Below, piece by piece: positions 1 through 7,805 of a stretch of DNA of 48,634 nt. Position 1 is the stretch's first letter. Each line of letters starts with the position of its first letter. The stretch spans positions 1-48,634 of the IMG/VR virus record IMGVR_UViG_3300008740_000327; one strand, 5' to 3'. This DNA comes from a virus. The position numbers were made by a program, and so were the translations under genes. The notes under the pieces are model-generated. The model did no database searches, was not told the DNA's origin, and saw nothing but the letters and a program-made list of their open reading frames with translations.

Positions 1-183
1 GATTTTGGACCTACAAAGAAAGACCACGGTTGGTTCTATTATGTTTGGAACTGGAAAACTTATGTGTTCTATGCGTTATTAATTGTTGGTTCAATACTTG
101 CATTTATAGACCAAGGTATAACAGGTGCTCTTTCTGTTATAGGTATATTGTATGGACTTAAATTGCTAGGTAAATTATTTTAA
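1..183 (+). CDS. C-terminal end of a small membrane protein (partial)
   Basis: An open frame runs from base 1 to a TAA at 181-183 and leaves 60 residues with no start in the window. After a charged, aromatic segment (about residues 1-20) there are two hydrophobic stretches (about 21-36 and 40-58), so this is probably a two-pass inner-membrane protein. It lies 12 bases before the aldehyde dehydrogenase gene, whose ribosome site (AAGGAG) overlaps its stop codon, so the two are probably cotranscribed. I do not recognise the family. Confidence 0.6.
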   Translation, partial: DFGPTKKDHGWFYYVWNWKTYVFYALLIVGSILAFIDQGITGALSVIGILYGLKLLGKLF

Positions 184-195
184 GGAGAATATATA

Positions 196-1656
196 ATGGA
201 AGAGATACAAAAAAATGAATACGATTTATTAATTGATAAATCAACTGCGGTCCAAAAAGGTTGGAAAAAAGTTCCAGCACCTAAACGTGGAAATTTAATT
301 AGAATATTTGGTCTTAAATTAAGAGAACATTTAAACGAATTAGGTAAAGGTGTTACTATAGAAAGTAAAAAACCAATAGCTGAAGGAATAGGTGAAGTAC
401 AAGAAGCTATTGATATGTGTGATTTTGCTGTAGGTTTATCAAGACAATTATATGGATTAACAATGTCTTCAGAAAGAGTTAATCATAGACTACAAGAAAT
501 GTGGCATCCGTTAGGTGTAGTTGGTTGTATTACTGCCTTTAATTTTCCAGTGGCTCCGTGGGCCTGGAATTTTTGTTTAGCAATAGTATGTGGCGATAGT
601 GTTGTATGGAAACCATCTCCTAAAACAATAAAAATCTCATATAGATGTAAAGAAATATTTGATGACGCAGTTAATGATTATAAAAGCAAATATGTTGATA
701 GTTTAGGAATAGATCCAAAAGACTTATTGTTAATCTTAGAAGGAGGCAACGAACCTGCAGAATGGTTAGCAGAAGATAAAAAAATTAAATTATTAAGTGC
801 AACTGGTTCTTGTGAAATGGGTAAATCATTAGCACCAAAAGTTGCCGCAAGAATGGGTAAAGGATTGTATGAACTAGGAGGCAACAATGCCGCAATAGTA
901 ACTCAATTCGCAGATTTAAATCTTGCCGCAAAAGCTATTTCTTTTAGTGTTATAGGAACTACAGGACAAAGATGTACGTCATTAAGAAGACTTTATATCC
1001 AAAAAAATATATATTCGGCTATGATAGGTAAAATTAAAGGTCAATGGAGTGGCCTTGCAATGGGAGATCCTTTAGACAAAAATAATGTTTTAGGACCTAT
1101 GATTTCTAAAGAAGCAGTTGATAAAATGCAAAAAGTAATAAAACGAGCTAGAATGAAAGGTTATGATGTATGGGGCGGTGAACTAGCTAAACCTACAAAG
1201 GCTCCTAAACACGAAGAACATAGAGAGAATTATGTTTTACCGTGCTTAATAGAACCTAAAAATAATGTTCATGATGAAGATTTAGCTATGGCAGAAACAT
1301 TTGCTCCTATAGTTTACACATTTCAATATGACAAATTACCCGAAGCAATTGAAATGCAAAATAGTGCGCCACAAGGATTAAGTTCATGTATATTCACAGA
1401 AAAATTAAATGAAGCAGAACAATTTATTTCAGCAGTAGGTTCAGACTGTGGAATAGTTAATGTTAATATTGGTCCATCTGGTGCAGAAATAGGTGGAGCA
1501 TTTGGTGGAGAAAAAGATACAGGTGGAGGAAGAGAATCAGGTTCTGATGCTTGGAAACAATATATGAGAAGAACTACTGTAACAATTAATTATGGTAGAG
1601 AATTAAACTTGGCCCAAGGTATCAAATTTGGACTTACAAATAATCAACCAGAGTAA
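196..1656 (+). CDS. ALDH7-type NAD-dependent aldehyde dehydrogenase
   Basis: This 486-residue protein is a full-length aldehyde dehydrogenase, a cytosolic enzyme that oxidises aldehydes to acids with NAD+. Seen directly: oxyanion Asn116 (A-F-N-F-P), cofactor-binding Lys139 (W-K-P-S), the ELGGN segment with general base Glu226, and catalytic Cys260 in G-Q-R-C-T-S. The C-terminal GSDAWKQYMRR segment is the hallmark of the ALDH7 (antiquitin, alpha-aminoadipic semialdehyde dehydrogenase) subfamily, which acts in lysine breakdown and aldehyde detoxification. The ATG follows AAGGAG by 9 bases. The next gene starts on the last base of its stop codon, so the pair is translationally coupled. This is not a usual phage gene; I infer a host-derived auxiliary metabolic gene. 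The exact substrate cannot be read from sequence. Confidence 0.93.
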   Translation: MEEIQKNEYDLLIDKSTAVQKGWKKVPAPKRGNLIRIFGLKLREHLNELGKGVTIESKKPIAEGIGEVQEAIDMCDFAVGLSRQLYGLTMSSERVNHRLQEMWHPLGVVGCITAFNFPVAPWAWNFCLAIVCGDSVVWKPSPKTIKISYRCKEIFDDAVNDYKSKYVDSLGIDPKDLLLILEGGNEPAEWLAEDKKIKLLSATGSCEMGKSLAPKVAARMGKGLYELGGNNAAIVTQFADLNLAAKAISFSVIGTTGQRCTSLRRLYIQKNIYSAMIGKIKGQWSGLAMGDPLDKNNVLGPMISKEAVDKMQKVIKRARMKGYDVWGGELAKPTKAPKHEEHRENYVLPCLIEPKNNVHDEDLAMAETFAPIVYTFQYDKLPEAIEMQNSAPQGLSSCIFTEKLNEAEQFISAVGSDCGIVNVNIGPSGAEIGGAFGGEKDTGGGRESGSDAWKQYMRRTTVTINYGRELNLAQGIKFGLTNNQPE

Positions 1657-2282
1657 TGCCAAAAGGATTTTATAGAGATCAAGACATTTGTTTTGATATT
1701 AAAAAACTGCAAGATGCAGTTAAAGAAATAGATTCACGAGTAGCAAGACAATCCCCATTAGGAAAAAATGACCTTACTGCAATTTGTTTAACACAAATAC
1801 CCGGAGATCAAAATTCAATTACAGGCGGTAATGTTAGAGGTCTATATTGGACAAAACCAGACAGTACATATAAAGAAGTAGAAAGAGAAGCACCCATTAA
1901 TGAATCACAATATTCAGAATTTGTTAAGCTATTTGAAGATACTTATTTTAAAGAAGTATATGATAAATTAACAACCAAATATAAATTGGGTAGAATTAGA
2001 TTACTTTGGAAAATGCCACGTACAACATTAAGTTGGCATAGGGATCCAGAACCTAGAATACATATTCCTATTATAACAAATTTTGGTGCTCGTATGTGTA
2101 TTGGTGATGTAGTTCATCATATGCCAGCAGATGGATCTGTATGGGTTACTAATAATACACAATATCATAACGCATTTAACGGTGGAGAAGAAGATAGAAT
2201 ACATTTAGTTGCTACTGTTTTAAATTGCGATATGAAAATTTTTGATAGTTATCCAAATTCTTCTCTTAATCAAATTTGGTAG
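1656..2282 (+). CDS. Putative 2-oxoglutarate/Fe(II) oxygenase, aspartyl/asparaginyl hydroxylase-like
   Basis: This 208-residue protein carries an HxD iron-ligand pair (His128, Asp130), followed by E-P-R-I-H-I-P-I, which resembles the HxDxxxRxHxPL core of the aspartyl/asparaginyl beta-hydroxylase fold. A distal His171 (Q-Y-H-N-A-F) and Arg181 would complete iron and 2-oxoglutarate binding. Enzymes of this fold hydroxylate a protein side chain or small molecule using O2 and 2-oxoglutarate. Its ATG overlaps the aldehyde dehydrogenase stop by one base, so both are made together. Whether they share a pathway is unknown. Related oxygenases are common in marine T4-like phages and mostly lack a known substrate. 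Confidence 0.75.
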   Translation: MPKGFYRDQDICFDIKKLQDAVKEIDSRVARQSPLGKNDLTAICLTQIPGDQNSITGGNVRGLYWTKPDSTYKEVEREAPINESQYSEFVKLFEDTYFKEVYDKLTTKYKLGRIRLLWKMPRTTLSWHRDPEPRIHIPIITNFGARMCIGDVVHHMPADGSVWVTNNTQYHNAFNGGEEDRIHLVATVLNCDMKIFDSYPNSSLNQIW

Positions 2283-2292
2283 TCAAGCATAC

Positions 2293-2321
2293 TTGACATT
2301 ACAACCTAATTCATTTATTAT
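2293..2321 (+). promoter_or_regulatory. sigma70-like promoter for the 84-residue gene
   Basis: A perfect -35 box TTGACA (2293-2298), a 17-base spacer and TATTAT (2316-2321) lie in the 82-base gap before the ATG at 2365. Transcription would start near 2328 and leave a leader of about 37 bases carrying the AAGGAG ribosome site at 2351-2356. A second TTGACA at 2332-2337 has no matching -10 box. Confidence 0.75.
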
Positions 2322-2364
2322 AGTAATAACATTGACAATTATTAATTATTAAGGAGATATCTCA

Positions 2365-2619
2365 ATGACAAGTACAATACAAGAAAAAGTAAAATGTGCT
2401 TTAGAAAATGGAAAAGCTCTTACATCTGCAACAATATCAAATAGATATGGTGCAGGAAATCCAGGTGCAGTTATACAAGCACTAAGATTTGCAGGAACTC
2501 CAGTATTTCTAAATAAAGGTCCTAAAGGTTCTAAATCAAAAGTTTATAGAACTGGTAAAGCATCTAAAAGAGTAATAGGTGCAGGTTACAAGGCATTAGC
2601 ACAAGGCTTAATCAAATAG
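2365..2619 (+). CDS. Small basic protein, possible helix-turn-helix DNA-binding protein
   Basis: This 84-residue protein is basic. Residues 14-42 read like a helix-turn-helix (an N-terminal helix, then A-T-I-S-N-R-Y-G, then a second helix N-P-G-A-V-I-Q-A-L-R), followed by a V-x-x-N-K-G-P-K-G segment that could be a winged-helix beta hairpin. It is a single-gene unit bounded by its own sigma70-like promoter and the terminator at 2641-2673, which fits an early regulator. The start has a strong AAGGAG site. The DNA-binding role is inferred from fold-like features only. Confidence 0.7.
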   Translation: MTSTIQEKVKCALENGKALTSATISNRYGAGNPGAVIQALRFAGTPVFLNKGPKGSKSKVYRTGKASKRVIGAGYKALAQGLIK

Positions 2620-2640
2620 AACTCTGTTAGTTCTGATATT

Positions 2641-2673
2641 AAATAGGGCTGAATTCATTTTGGCCCTATTTTT
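2641..2673 (+). terminator. Intrinsic (Rho-independent) terminator
   Basis: A 9-base perfect stem (AAATAGGGC at 2641-2649 pairing with GCCCTATTT at 2663-2671) with a 13-base loop is followed by more T residues to 2673. It ends the single-gene unit at 2365-2619 and isolates it from the ATPase-ligase operon. It is the only clear intrinsic terminator I found in the window. Confidence 0.85.
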
Positions 2674-2712
2674 ATGACGAATGGCCCGCTAATTACTTGA
2701 CTTCTTAGGCTA

Positions 2713-2741
2713 TTGACTTTCTGACTATTTGGTAGTATTAT
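2713..2741 (+). promoter_or_regulatory. sigma70-like promoter for the ATPase-ligase operon
   Basis: TTGACT (2713-2718), a 17-base spacer and TATTAT (2736-2741) lie between the terminator at 2641-2673 and the ATG at 2779. The -10 box and spacing equal those of the promoter at 2293. It should drive the AAA+ ATPase, ligase and the small genes that follow. Confidence 0.75.
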
Positions 2742-2778
2742 TATATAAAAGGCAACAGAGAGGGCAATAATAATAAAA

Positions 2779-3783
2779 ATGAAAAGGCAAATATACGTTT
2801 TAGAAGGAAGTTATAGAAATAGAAAAGTTGAAAATACAACTTTTAAATTAGTTAAACCTTACCAACCATATCCACATAAAGAAGGTGGATTCATCACAGT
2901 AAAAATAGACGATCTCACACAATATCCTGGTGCAACAAAAGATCACATAAGAATTAGTTTGGATAATGAAAACCAATTAAGAGATAAGCCACCAGAAACT
3001 AGTAAAGAAGAAACTGATGAAGAAGTCGTTGAAAGAATGCGTAAACGTTTTGAAATTTTAGATTCAATGACTAAAGCAACTAAAAAAGGAGACATCAGAG
3101 CAATGATAGTATCAGGACCTCCAGGTGTTGGTAAATCATTTGGTGTTGAAAAAGTTTTAGAAAGATATGGAGTTGTATCTACATTAGGAGAAACCAAAAA
3201 GAAATATGAAGTAGTTAAAGGTGCCATGAGTGCAATTGGATTATATGTTAAATTATATAATTTTCAAGATAAAGATAATGTAATTGTATTTGATGACTGT
3301 GATAGTGTTTTATTAGATGATTTGTCATTAAACTTATTAAAAGCGGCTTTGGATTCTAAACGAACTAGAAGAATATGTTGGAATACAGATTCACATACAC
3401 TACGTAGAGAGAATGTACCAGATCATTTTGAATTTAAAGGTTCTGCTATATTCATTACTAATATTAAATTTGATAATGTAAAATCTAAAAAATTAAGAGA
3501 CCATTTAAATGCATTAGAATCTAGATGTCATTATATAGATTTAACAATCGATACTATGAGAGAAAAAATCTTAAGAATTAAACAAATCGTAGGAGACGGT
3601 ATGTTAAATGAATATGCTTTACCAGAAGAGGTTAAGCAAGAAATAATACAATGGATAGAAAACCACAAAAGAAGATTAAGAGAAGTAAGTCTTAGAACTG
3701 TTCTTAAAGTGGCAGACTTGGCTAAAAGTTTTCCAGATAATTGGCAAGCGATGGCTGAAAATACAATTTTAAAACCGAGGTAA
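2779..3783 (+). CDS. AAA+ ATPase next to DNA ligase
   Basis: This 334-residue protein has a single AAA+ module: Walker A GPPGVGKS (113-120), Walker B V-I-V-F-D-D (168-173), a sensor-1-like Asn228 in I-F-I-T-N, and an Arg (S-R-C, about 249) at the usual arginine-finger position. The roughly 100-residue N-terminal region is charged and not recognisable. It is first in an operon with ATP-dependent ligase, one base upstream, so a role in DNA replication, repair or packaging is likely but unproved. It is clearly distinct from the clamp loader at 27797. I cannot name a T4 counterpart. Confidence 0.8.
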   Translation: MKRQIYVLEGSYRNRKVENTTFKLVKPYQPYPHKEGGFITVKIDDLTQYPGATKDHIRISLDNENQLRDKPPETSKEETDEEVVERMRKRFEILDSMTKATKKGDIRAMIVSGPPGVGKSFGVEKVLERYGVVSTLGETKKKYEVVKGAMSAIGLYVKLYNFQDKDNVIVFDDCDSVLLDDLSLNLLKAALDSKRTRRICWNTDSHTLRRENVPDHFEFKGSAIFITNIKFDNVKSKKLRDHLNALESRCHYIDLTIDTMREKILRIKQIVGDGMLNEYALPEEVKQEIIQWIENHKRRLREVSLRTVLKVADLAKSFPDNWQAMAENTILKPR

Positions 3784-3784
3784 T

Positions 3785-5119
3785 ATGAGAACACAACCAC
3801 AAGAAGTAATAGCAAAACTAGAAGCAGATAATTCTAGACTTAAAAAAGAAGCAATAGTTTTAGATGCAATGAAAGAAGGATTGGATGAATTCTTTGAAGG
3901 TCTAAAAATGTGTTTAGACAAACTATACACATTTGGAGTTAAACAAGTACCTACTAAAGACGATGTTGTATCTGCCCAGGGTTGTAAATGGGAAGTTTTT
4001 AAAGAACTAGCTGAAAAACTTTATAATAGAGAACTTACAGGACACGCGGCTCGTGATGCAATTAAACTTGTAATGAGTTCAGCAACCGCAGAACAATGGA
4101 ATGGATTTTATAGAAGAATTCTAATTAAAGATTTAAGATGTGGTGTTACAGAAAAAACTGTAAACAATGTTGCAAAGAAAAACAAATTTAAACAATATAT
4201 GATTCCAGTATTCACTTGTCAACTAGCACAAGACTCTGCAAAACACGACAAGAAACTTACTGGTAAGAAAATGTTAGAAGTTAAATTAGATGGTGCTAGA
4301 GTTGTATCAATTGTATATCCAGATGGTAAAGTTGATATGTTTAGTAGAAATGGAAAAGAACTAAACAACTTTGGACATATTGCAAAAGAAATAAGTGAAG
4401 TAGTTAAAAACTCTCCTCCACCTTATCCATTAATTTTAGATGGTGAAGTTATGAGTGATAACTTTCAAGACTTAATGAAACAAATTCATAGAAAAAGTTC
4501 TGCAACTGCCAAAGATGCTAAACTACATTTATTTGATTTTATACCATTAGCAGATTTCAAAAAAGGTATTTGGAACAAAAGCCAAAAGGATAGAACAGAA
4601 ATGGTTAAGGCTTGGTACGAACAACACAAGGCAAGTCTAACAACTATAGAAGTATTAGATCATGAAATTGTTGACTTGGACACAGAAGAAGGGCAAAAGA
4701 CGTACACAACGATTAATAAGAGGGCAGTAGACGGGGGATATGAAGGTATCATGATAAAAGACCTAGAGGCACCATATGAGTGTAAAAGAACGACGTCTTG
4801 GTTAAAATTAAAACCATTTATTGAAGTATCATTAAAAGTAATTGGTACTGAAGAAGGTACAGGTAAAAATGTAGGTAAACTTGGAGCACTTATTGTTGAA
4901 GGTAAAGACGATGGCAAGTTTATTAAAACTAATGTAGGTTCTGGATTAAATGATGAAAATAGAGAAGAATTTTGGAAAGCAAAAGAAAAATTAATTGGTC
5001 AAATAGTAGAAGTAAGAGCAGATGCAATTACACAAAATCAAGAAACTAAAAATGAATGGAGTTTAAGATTTCCTAGATTTTTAAGATTTAGAGGATTTAA
5101 ACCCGGAGAGAAAATGTAA
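3785..5119 (+). CDS. ATP-dependent DNA ligase (T4 gp30-like)
   Basis: This 444-residue enzyme seals nicks in duplex DNA during phage replication. Seen directly: the adenylation motif E-V-K-L-D-G with nucleophile Lys167, a motif-III-like region (L-I-L-D-G-E-V, 216-222; H-L-F-D-F, 248-252), motif IV E-G-I-M-I-K (320-325) and motif V W-L-K-L-K-P (339-344). The C-terminal part (about 350-440) fits an OB-fold domain. The length is close to T4 ligase (487 residues). The alpha-helical N-terminal 140 residues are typical of ligases with a DNA-binding domain. It starts one base after the ATPase stop and overlaps the next gene by one base, so it sits in a tightly coupled operon. Confidence 0.93.
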   Translation: MRTQPQEVIAKLEADNSRLKKEAIVLDAMKEGLDEFFEGLKMCLDKLYTFGVKQVPTKDDVVSAQGCKWEVFKELAEKLYNRELTGHAARDAIKLVMSSATAEQWNGFYRRILIKDLRCGVTEKTVNNVAKKNKFKQYMIPVFTCQLAQDSAKHDKKLTGKKMLEVKLDGARVVSIVYPDGKVDMFSRNGKELNNFGHIAKEISEVVKNSPPPYPLILDGEVMSDNFQDLMKQIHRKSSATAKDAKLHLFDFIPLADFKKGIWNKSQKDRTEMVKAWYEQHKASLTTIEVLDHEIVDLDTEEGQKTYTTINKRAVDGGYEGIMIKDLEAPYECKRTTSWLKLKPFIEVSLKVIGTEEGTGKNVGKLGALIVEGKDDGKFIKTNVGSGLNDENREEFWKAKEKLIGQIVEVRADAITQNQETKNEWSLRFPRFLRFRGFKPGEKM

Positions 5120-5421
5120 TGAGTGACGACATTAAATTAAAATACGAAAAATTAGAACATCCTGCTATGGGACGTAAAGAACCTAAAGTAAAAACTTTAG
5201 AAGAAGAAAAAGAAGAATGGGAATTTTGTATGGATGAAGCAGATCATCAAACAATGGTAAGAAGAGAAATGGCAAACATTAGAAGAGAATGGAAAGCAAA
5301 AGGTTGGAAAGAAAAAGGTGTTACAGATATTCATAAAATAGTTCATGAAGCAGAAAGACGAGTTAAATTAATGCCCAAGAAAGATATTAATAAACATAAA
5401 CCAGGGGCACATGAAATTTAA
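5119..5421 (+). CDS. Conserved-looking small charged protein, function unknown
   Basis: This 100-residue protein is rich in Glu, Lys and Arg, predicted helical and cytosolic, with no membrane segment or catalytic motif that I recognise. It overlaps the ligase stop by one base and abuts the next ATG, so it belongs to the ligase operon. The family is not recognised. Confidence 0.7.
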   Translation: MSDDIKLKYEKLEHPAMGRKEPKVKTLEEEKEEWEFCMDEADHQTMVRREMANIRREWKAKGWKEKGVTDIHKIVHEAERRVKLMPKKDINKHKPGAHEI

Positions 5422-5658
5422 ATGGATCCACTTTTAATAGGAATAATATTAATATTTGGATTAGGTATGATTGCTGGTTGGTATCTATCTAATATGATAA
5501 ACGGATCTAGATACGAAAGTTTATTAAAAAATAGTGCAGTTATGATGACAGCAACTAGAGAAGTGTGGGAGAGAATAATTAAAGCTAAAAGGATAGAACA
5601 ACATGGCATTCAAAAAAAGGATGTTCAACAAGACTCCAAGAAGGATACATCGAAATAA
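5422..5658 (+). CDS. Small single-pass membrane protein
   Basis: This 78-residue protein starts directly after the upstream stop. Residues 4-25 form one hydrophobic segment rich in I, L, G and W, followed by a basic, helical cytoplasmic tail that ends in a Lys-rich stretch. It is probably an inner-membrane protein with an N-out topology. Its last 56 bases overlap another reading frame (5603-5737). Function unknown. Confidence 0.65.
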   Translation: MDPLLIGIILIFGLGMIAGWYLSNMINGSRYESLLKNSAVMMTATREVWERIIKAKRIEQHGIQKKDVQQDSKKDTSK

Positions 5659-5737
5659 AGGCGGACGTAAAAAAGGCACAATTCCTATCAAACCTATCAA
5701 AGTAAAAAAACCAAAAACACCAGTCTGGTTTCCTTAA
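5603..5737 (+). CDS. Very basic 44-residue protein overlapping the previous gene
   Basis: An ATG at 5603 opens a frame of 44 residues ending with TAA at 5735-5737. An AAAAGG sequence lies 8 bases upstream. About 40 percent of the residues are Lys or Arg, with a C-terminal K-P-K-T-P-V-W-F-P. The first 56 bases overlap the end of the preceding gene in another frame, but the rest occupies an otherwise empty gap, which supports it being real. Such a basic peptide could bind nucleic acid; that is only inference. Confidence 0.45.
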   Translation: MAFKKRMFNKTPRRIHRNKGGRKKGTIPIKPIKVKKPKTPVWFP

Positions 5738-5741
5738 ATCG

Positions 5742-5770
5742 TTGATTTTTATAACTAATGACTATATAAC
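5742..5770 (+). promoter_or_regulatory. sigma70-like promoter before the 273-residue gene
   Basis: TTGATT (5742-5747), a 17-base spacer and TATAAC (5765-5770) end only 9 bases before the ATG at 5780, so the leader would be about three bases. This is one of several promoters in the window with almost no room for a ribosome site. Confidence 0.6.
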
Positions 5771-5779
5771 AAATATAGC

Positions 5780-6601
5780 ATGACAACTAAAACAGACGAT
5801 AATAAGGTATCAATTCAAGAAAGAGTCGCACAGAGAGTAGGACAAATTTCACAGCCAATAGAACAATGGCTGGACAGATTAGTTGCGAAACCAGAAAAGT
5901 TTAATCCTGAAAACTACAAATTAATAGAGTATCTTAAAAAGGAAAAAACAAAAGGTCAACACGCAAGAAAACTTAAAGAATTATATCAAGGACAATACGA
6001 TGAAATCTTTTTTTATCTTAAAGCAAAAAAGAAACCATTCGAAGAACTCAATGATGATGACCAACAATTGGTAGAATCATATAACGAATTTAGTAAAGAA
6101 GAATTACAATTACACATTAAAACATACGAACATATATTCAAGGCTTGTGATTATATGATAGATATAGCTAATGCTAATAGAAAATCAAGGAAAAGAAAGC
6201 CCGTTAATAAAACAAAAGCAATTTCAAAATTAAAATATAAACGTGAAGATGACCGACTTAAATTGATTAGTATTAATCCAGAAGAAATTATAGGTTGTGA
6301 AGAACTATGGGTTTATAATACTAAAACTAGAAAACTAGGATACTACGTAACATCTGTATTTGACCCACAAGGGCAAGAAAGAGAAGGTACCGGATTAGGT
6401 GTAAAAGGTACATCGGTAATTAGGTTTAATCAAGAAGCTAGTGTACAAAAAACACTCAGAAAACCCCCAGAACAGCTACCACACTTTATAAAAGGGCCTA
6501 AAACTAAATTAAAAGAAGACCTTGATGATATTAAAGCTATGGGCCTAAAATTAAATGGACGTATTAATCCAGACGTTATATTACTTCGAGCTATTAGATA
6601 A
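5780..6601 (+). CDS. Conserved phage protein of unknown function
   Basis: This 273-residue protein has a charged, helical N-terminal half (about 1-150, with several Lys/Glu-rich helices suggestive of coiled coil) and a C-terminal half that looks like a compact beta domain (E-E-L-W-V-Y-N-T-K-T-R-K-L-G-Y-Y). No enzyme motif is seen. It lies between the early ligase operon and the first fibre gene, and its stop codon is part of the late promoter GATAAATA. A DNA-associated or structural role is possible; I cannot decide. Confidence 0.75.
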   Translation: MTTKTDDNKVSIQERVAQRVGQISQPIEQWLDRLVAKPEKFNPENYKLIEYLKKEKTKGQHARKLKELYQGQYDEIFFYLKAKKKPFEELNDDDQQLVESYNEFSKEELQLHIKTYEHIFKACDYMIDIANANRKSRKRKPVNKTKAISKLKYKREDDRLKLISINPEEIIGCEELWVYNTKTRKLGYYVTSVFDPQGQEREGTGLGVKGTSVIRFNQEASVQKTLRKPPEQLPHFIKGPKTKLKEDLDDIKAMGLKLNGRINPDVILLRAIR

Positions 6602-6604
6602 ATA
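6597..6604 (+). promoter_or_regulatory. T4-type late promoter for the first fibre gene
   Basis: GATAAATA matches the T4 late consensus TATAAATA at seven of eight bases. It overlaps the stop of the previous gene and lies 7 bases before the ATG at 6612, leaving almost no leader. Confidence 0.6.
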
Positions 6605-6611
6605 ATTGCAT

Positions 6612-7490
6612 ATGAGTATACGAGAAGACATAATTTCCGTTAAAGCTGGACTAGTTACATTGGGTAATGCTATAGAGAATATAACTGCCTCTGTAGATGA
6701 AGCTCCTACAGTAACAAATGTAGATAAATCAATCAATTTTAAAGGTACTGAATCCAATGCCATATACGGTAAAGGGCTACAATGGAGTGGATATGGGAAT
6801 ACTAAAACATTTAGTTTCCAAGGAAACCCTGACAGAATTTGGAGTAGCAATAGTATTGACCTACATAAAGACGCTAGTTATTCTATAGATAATACAGAAG
6901 TAATAAATGCAACTAGTTTAGGACCAACAATTAAAAGTTCTAATCTTAAAACAGTAGGCGTTCTTGAAGGATTAGCAGTTAATGGTAATGTTAACTTAGA
7001 TTCATTTGTTTTCTACGATGCAGGCTTTATGAGACTTGGTGTAGGAACTGATCTTCCTAATGGTCAATTATCAGTTTCTTCTAATGATGTAGAATTTAGA
7101 GTACAACCAAACGAAGACAATGCAGAAATAGGAACTTATACAACAGCTTCTTTAAAAATTCAAACAGATAAAACAGACAGAATAACAATTGGTGCACACG
7201 GTGATGTTCAAATTGGAACACTAGGTGGCCAAATGAAAATGAACGTTTACGGTAAAGTTGGTATAGGCGTTAATCAACTTGCAGATAACATATCATTAGA
7301 TGTAGACGGTCCAATAAGATTTCAAGGCAAACGATTCCACACAGGTACTGAAGCACCAACAGAAGGCGCACATTCTCAAGGAGATATTACTTGGAATAGC
7401 AATCCTACTCCAGGTAACGTTATCGGTTGGGTATGCACAAAAACAGGAACACCTGGTTTATGGAAATCTTTCGGCACTATCGGAGACTAG
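6612..7490 (+). CDS. Tail-fibre-like virion protein
   Basis: This 292-residue protein is rich in Gly, Asn, Thr and Ser with short beta-strand-like repeats (for example V-G-V-L-E-G, V-N-G-N-V-N, I-G-V-N-Q), as in trimeric fibre shafts. The C-terminus G-L-W-K-S-F-G-T-I-G-D resembles the tips of phage fibre proteins. I chose ATG 6612; an in-frame TTG at 6606 lies upstream but offers only two more codons and no better ribosome site. A late promoter lies directly upstream. Being first in the fibre block, it probably encodes a virion or baseplate-fibre component. Confidence 0.75.
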   Translation: MSIREDIISVKAGLVTLGNAIENITASVDEAPTVTNVDKSINFKGTESNAIYGKGLQWSGYGNTKTFSFQGNPDRIWSSNSIDLHKDASYSIDNTEVINATSLGPTIKSSNLKTVGVLEGLAVNGNVNLDSFVFYDAGFMRLGVGTDLPNGQLSVSSNDVEFRVQPNEDNAEIGTYTTASLKIQTDKTDRITIGAHGDVQIGTLGGQMKMNVYGKVGIGVNQLADNISLDVDGPIRFQGKRFHTGTEAPTEGAHSQGDITWNSNPTPGNVIGWVCTKTGTPGLWKSFGTIGD

Positions 7491-7516
7491 AAAATCAAAT
7501 TAACCTTTGGAGTTGG

Positions 7517-7804
7517 ATGGCTAAAATAGGGCCACTAATTGCACTTGTTATTGTTTTACTAGTAGTCGCATTTGACTTTCAAACATTATTAGATTATACA
7601 CTAGGGCTAATATGTATTTTATTTGCCTTAATTGCCGGAATATGGTGGTGGTGGGTAGTTGGTACTGTACGCAACTTTGTAAAATTAAAAAAATATGCTA
7701 TTGTTAAATTTTCGGAAATTACAAAAGAATTAAAAAGTATTAAAGTTGATTTAATTAGAGCTAAAAAAGAAAGAAGAAAAGAGCATAAAAAACTTAAAAA
7801 ATAA
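7517..7804 (+). CDS. Small two-pass membrane protein
   Basis: From the ATG at 7517 the protein has 95 residues: two hydrophobic segments (about 4-22 and 28-48, the second ending in W-W-W-W) and a Lys-rich helical tail. I chose this start because GGAG lies 4 bases upstream; the same frame extends back to ATG codons at 7460 and 7427, which would overlap the fibre gene. It ends two bases before the end of a convergent reverse-strand gene. Its position after a fibre gene and its topology would fit a holin-like or superinfection-exclusion protein, but this is a guess. Confidence 0.65.
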   Translation: MAKIGPLIALVIVLLVVAFDFQTLLDYTLGLICILFALIAGIWWWWVVGTVRNFVKLKKYAIVKFSEITKELKSIKVDLIRAKKERRKEHKKLKK

Positions 7805-7805
7805 G

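Noticed and set aside
2332-2337. Second TTGACA box before the gene at 2365
   Set aside because: No -10 box lies at 16-18 bases, where the ribosome site and start codon sit.
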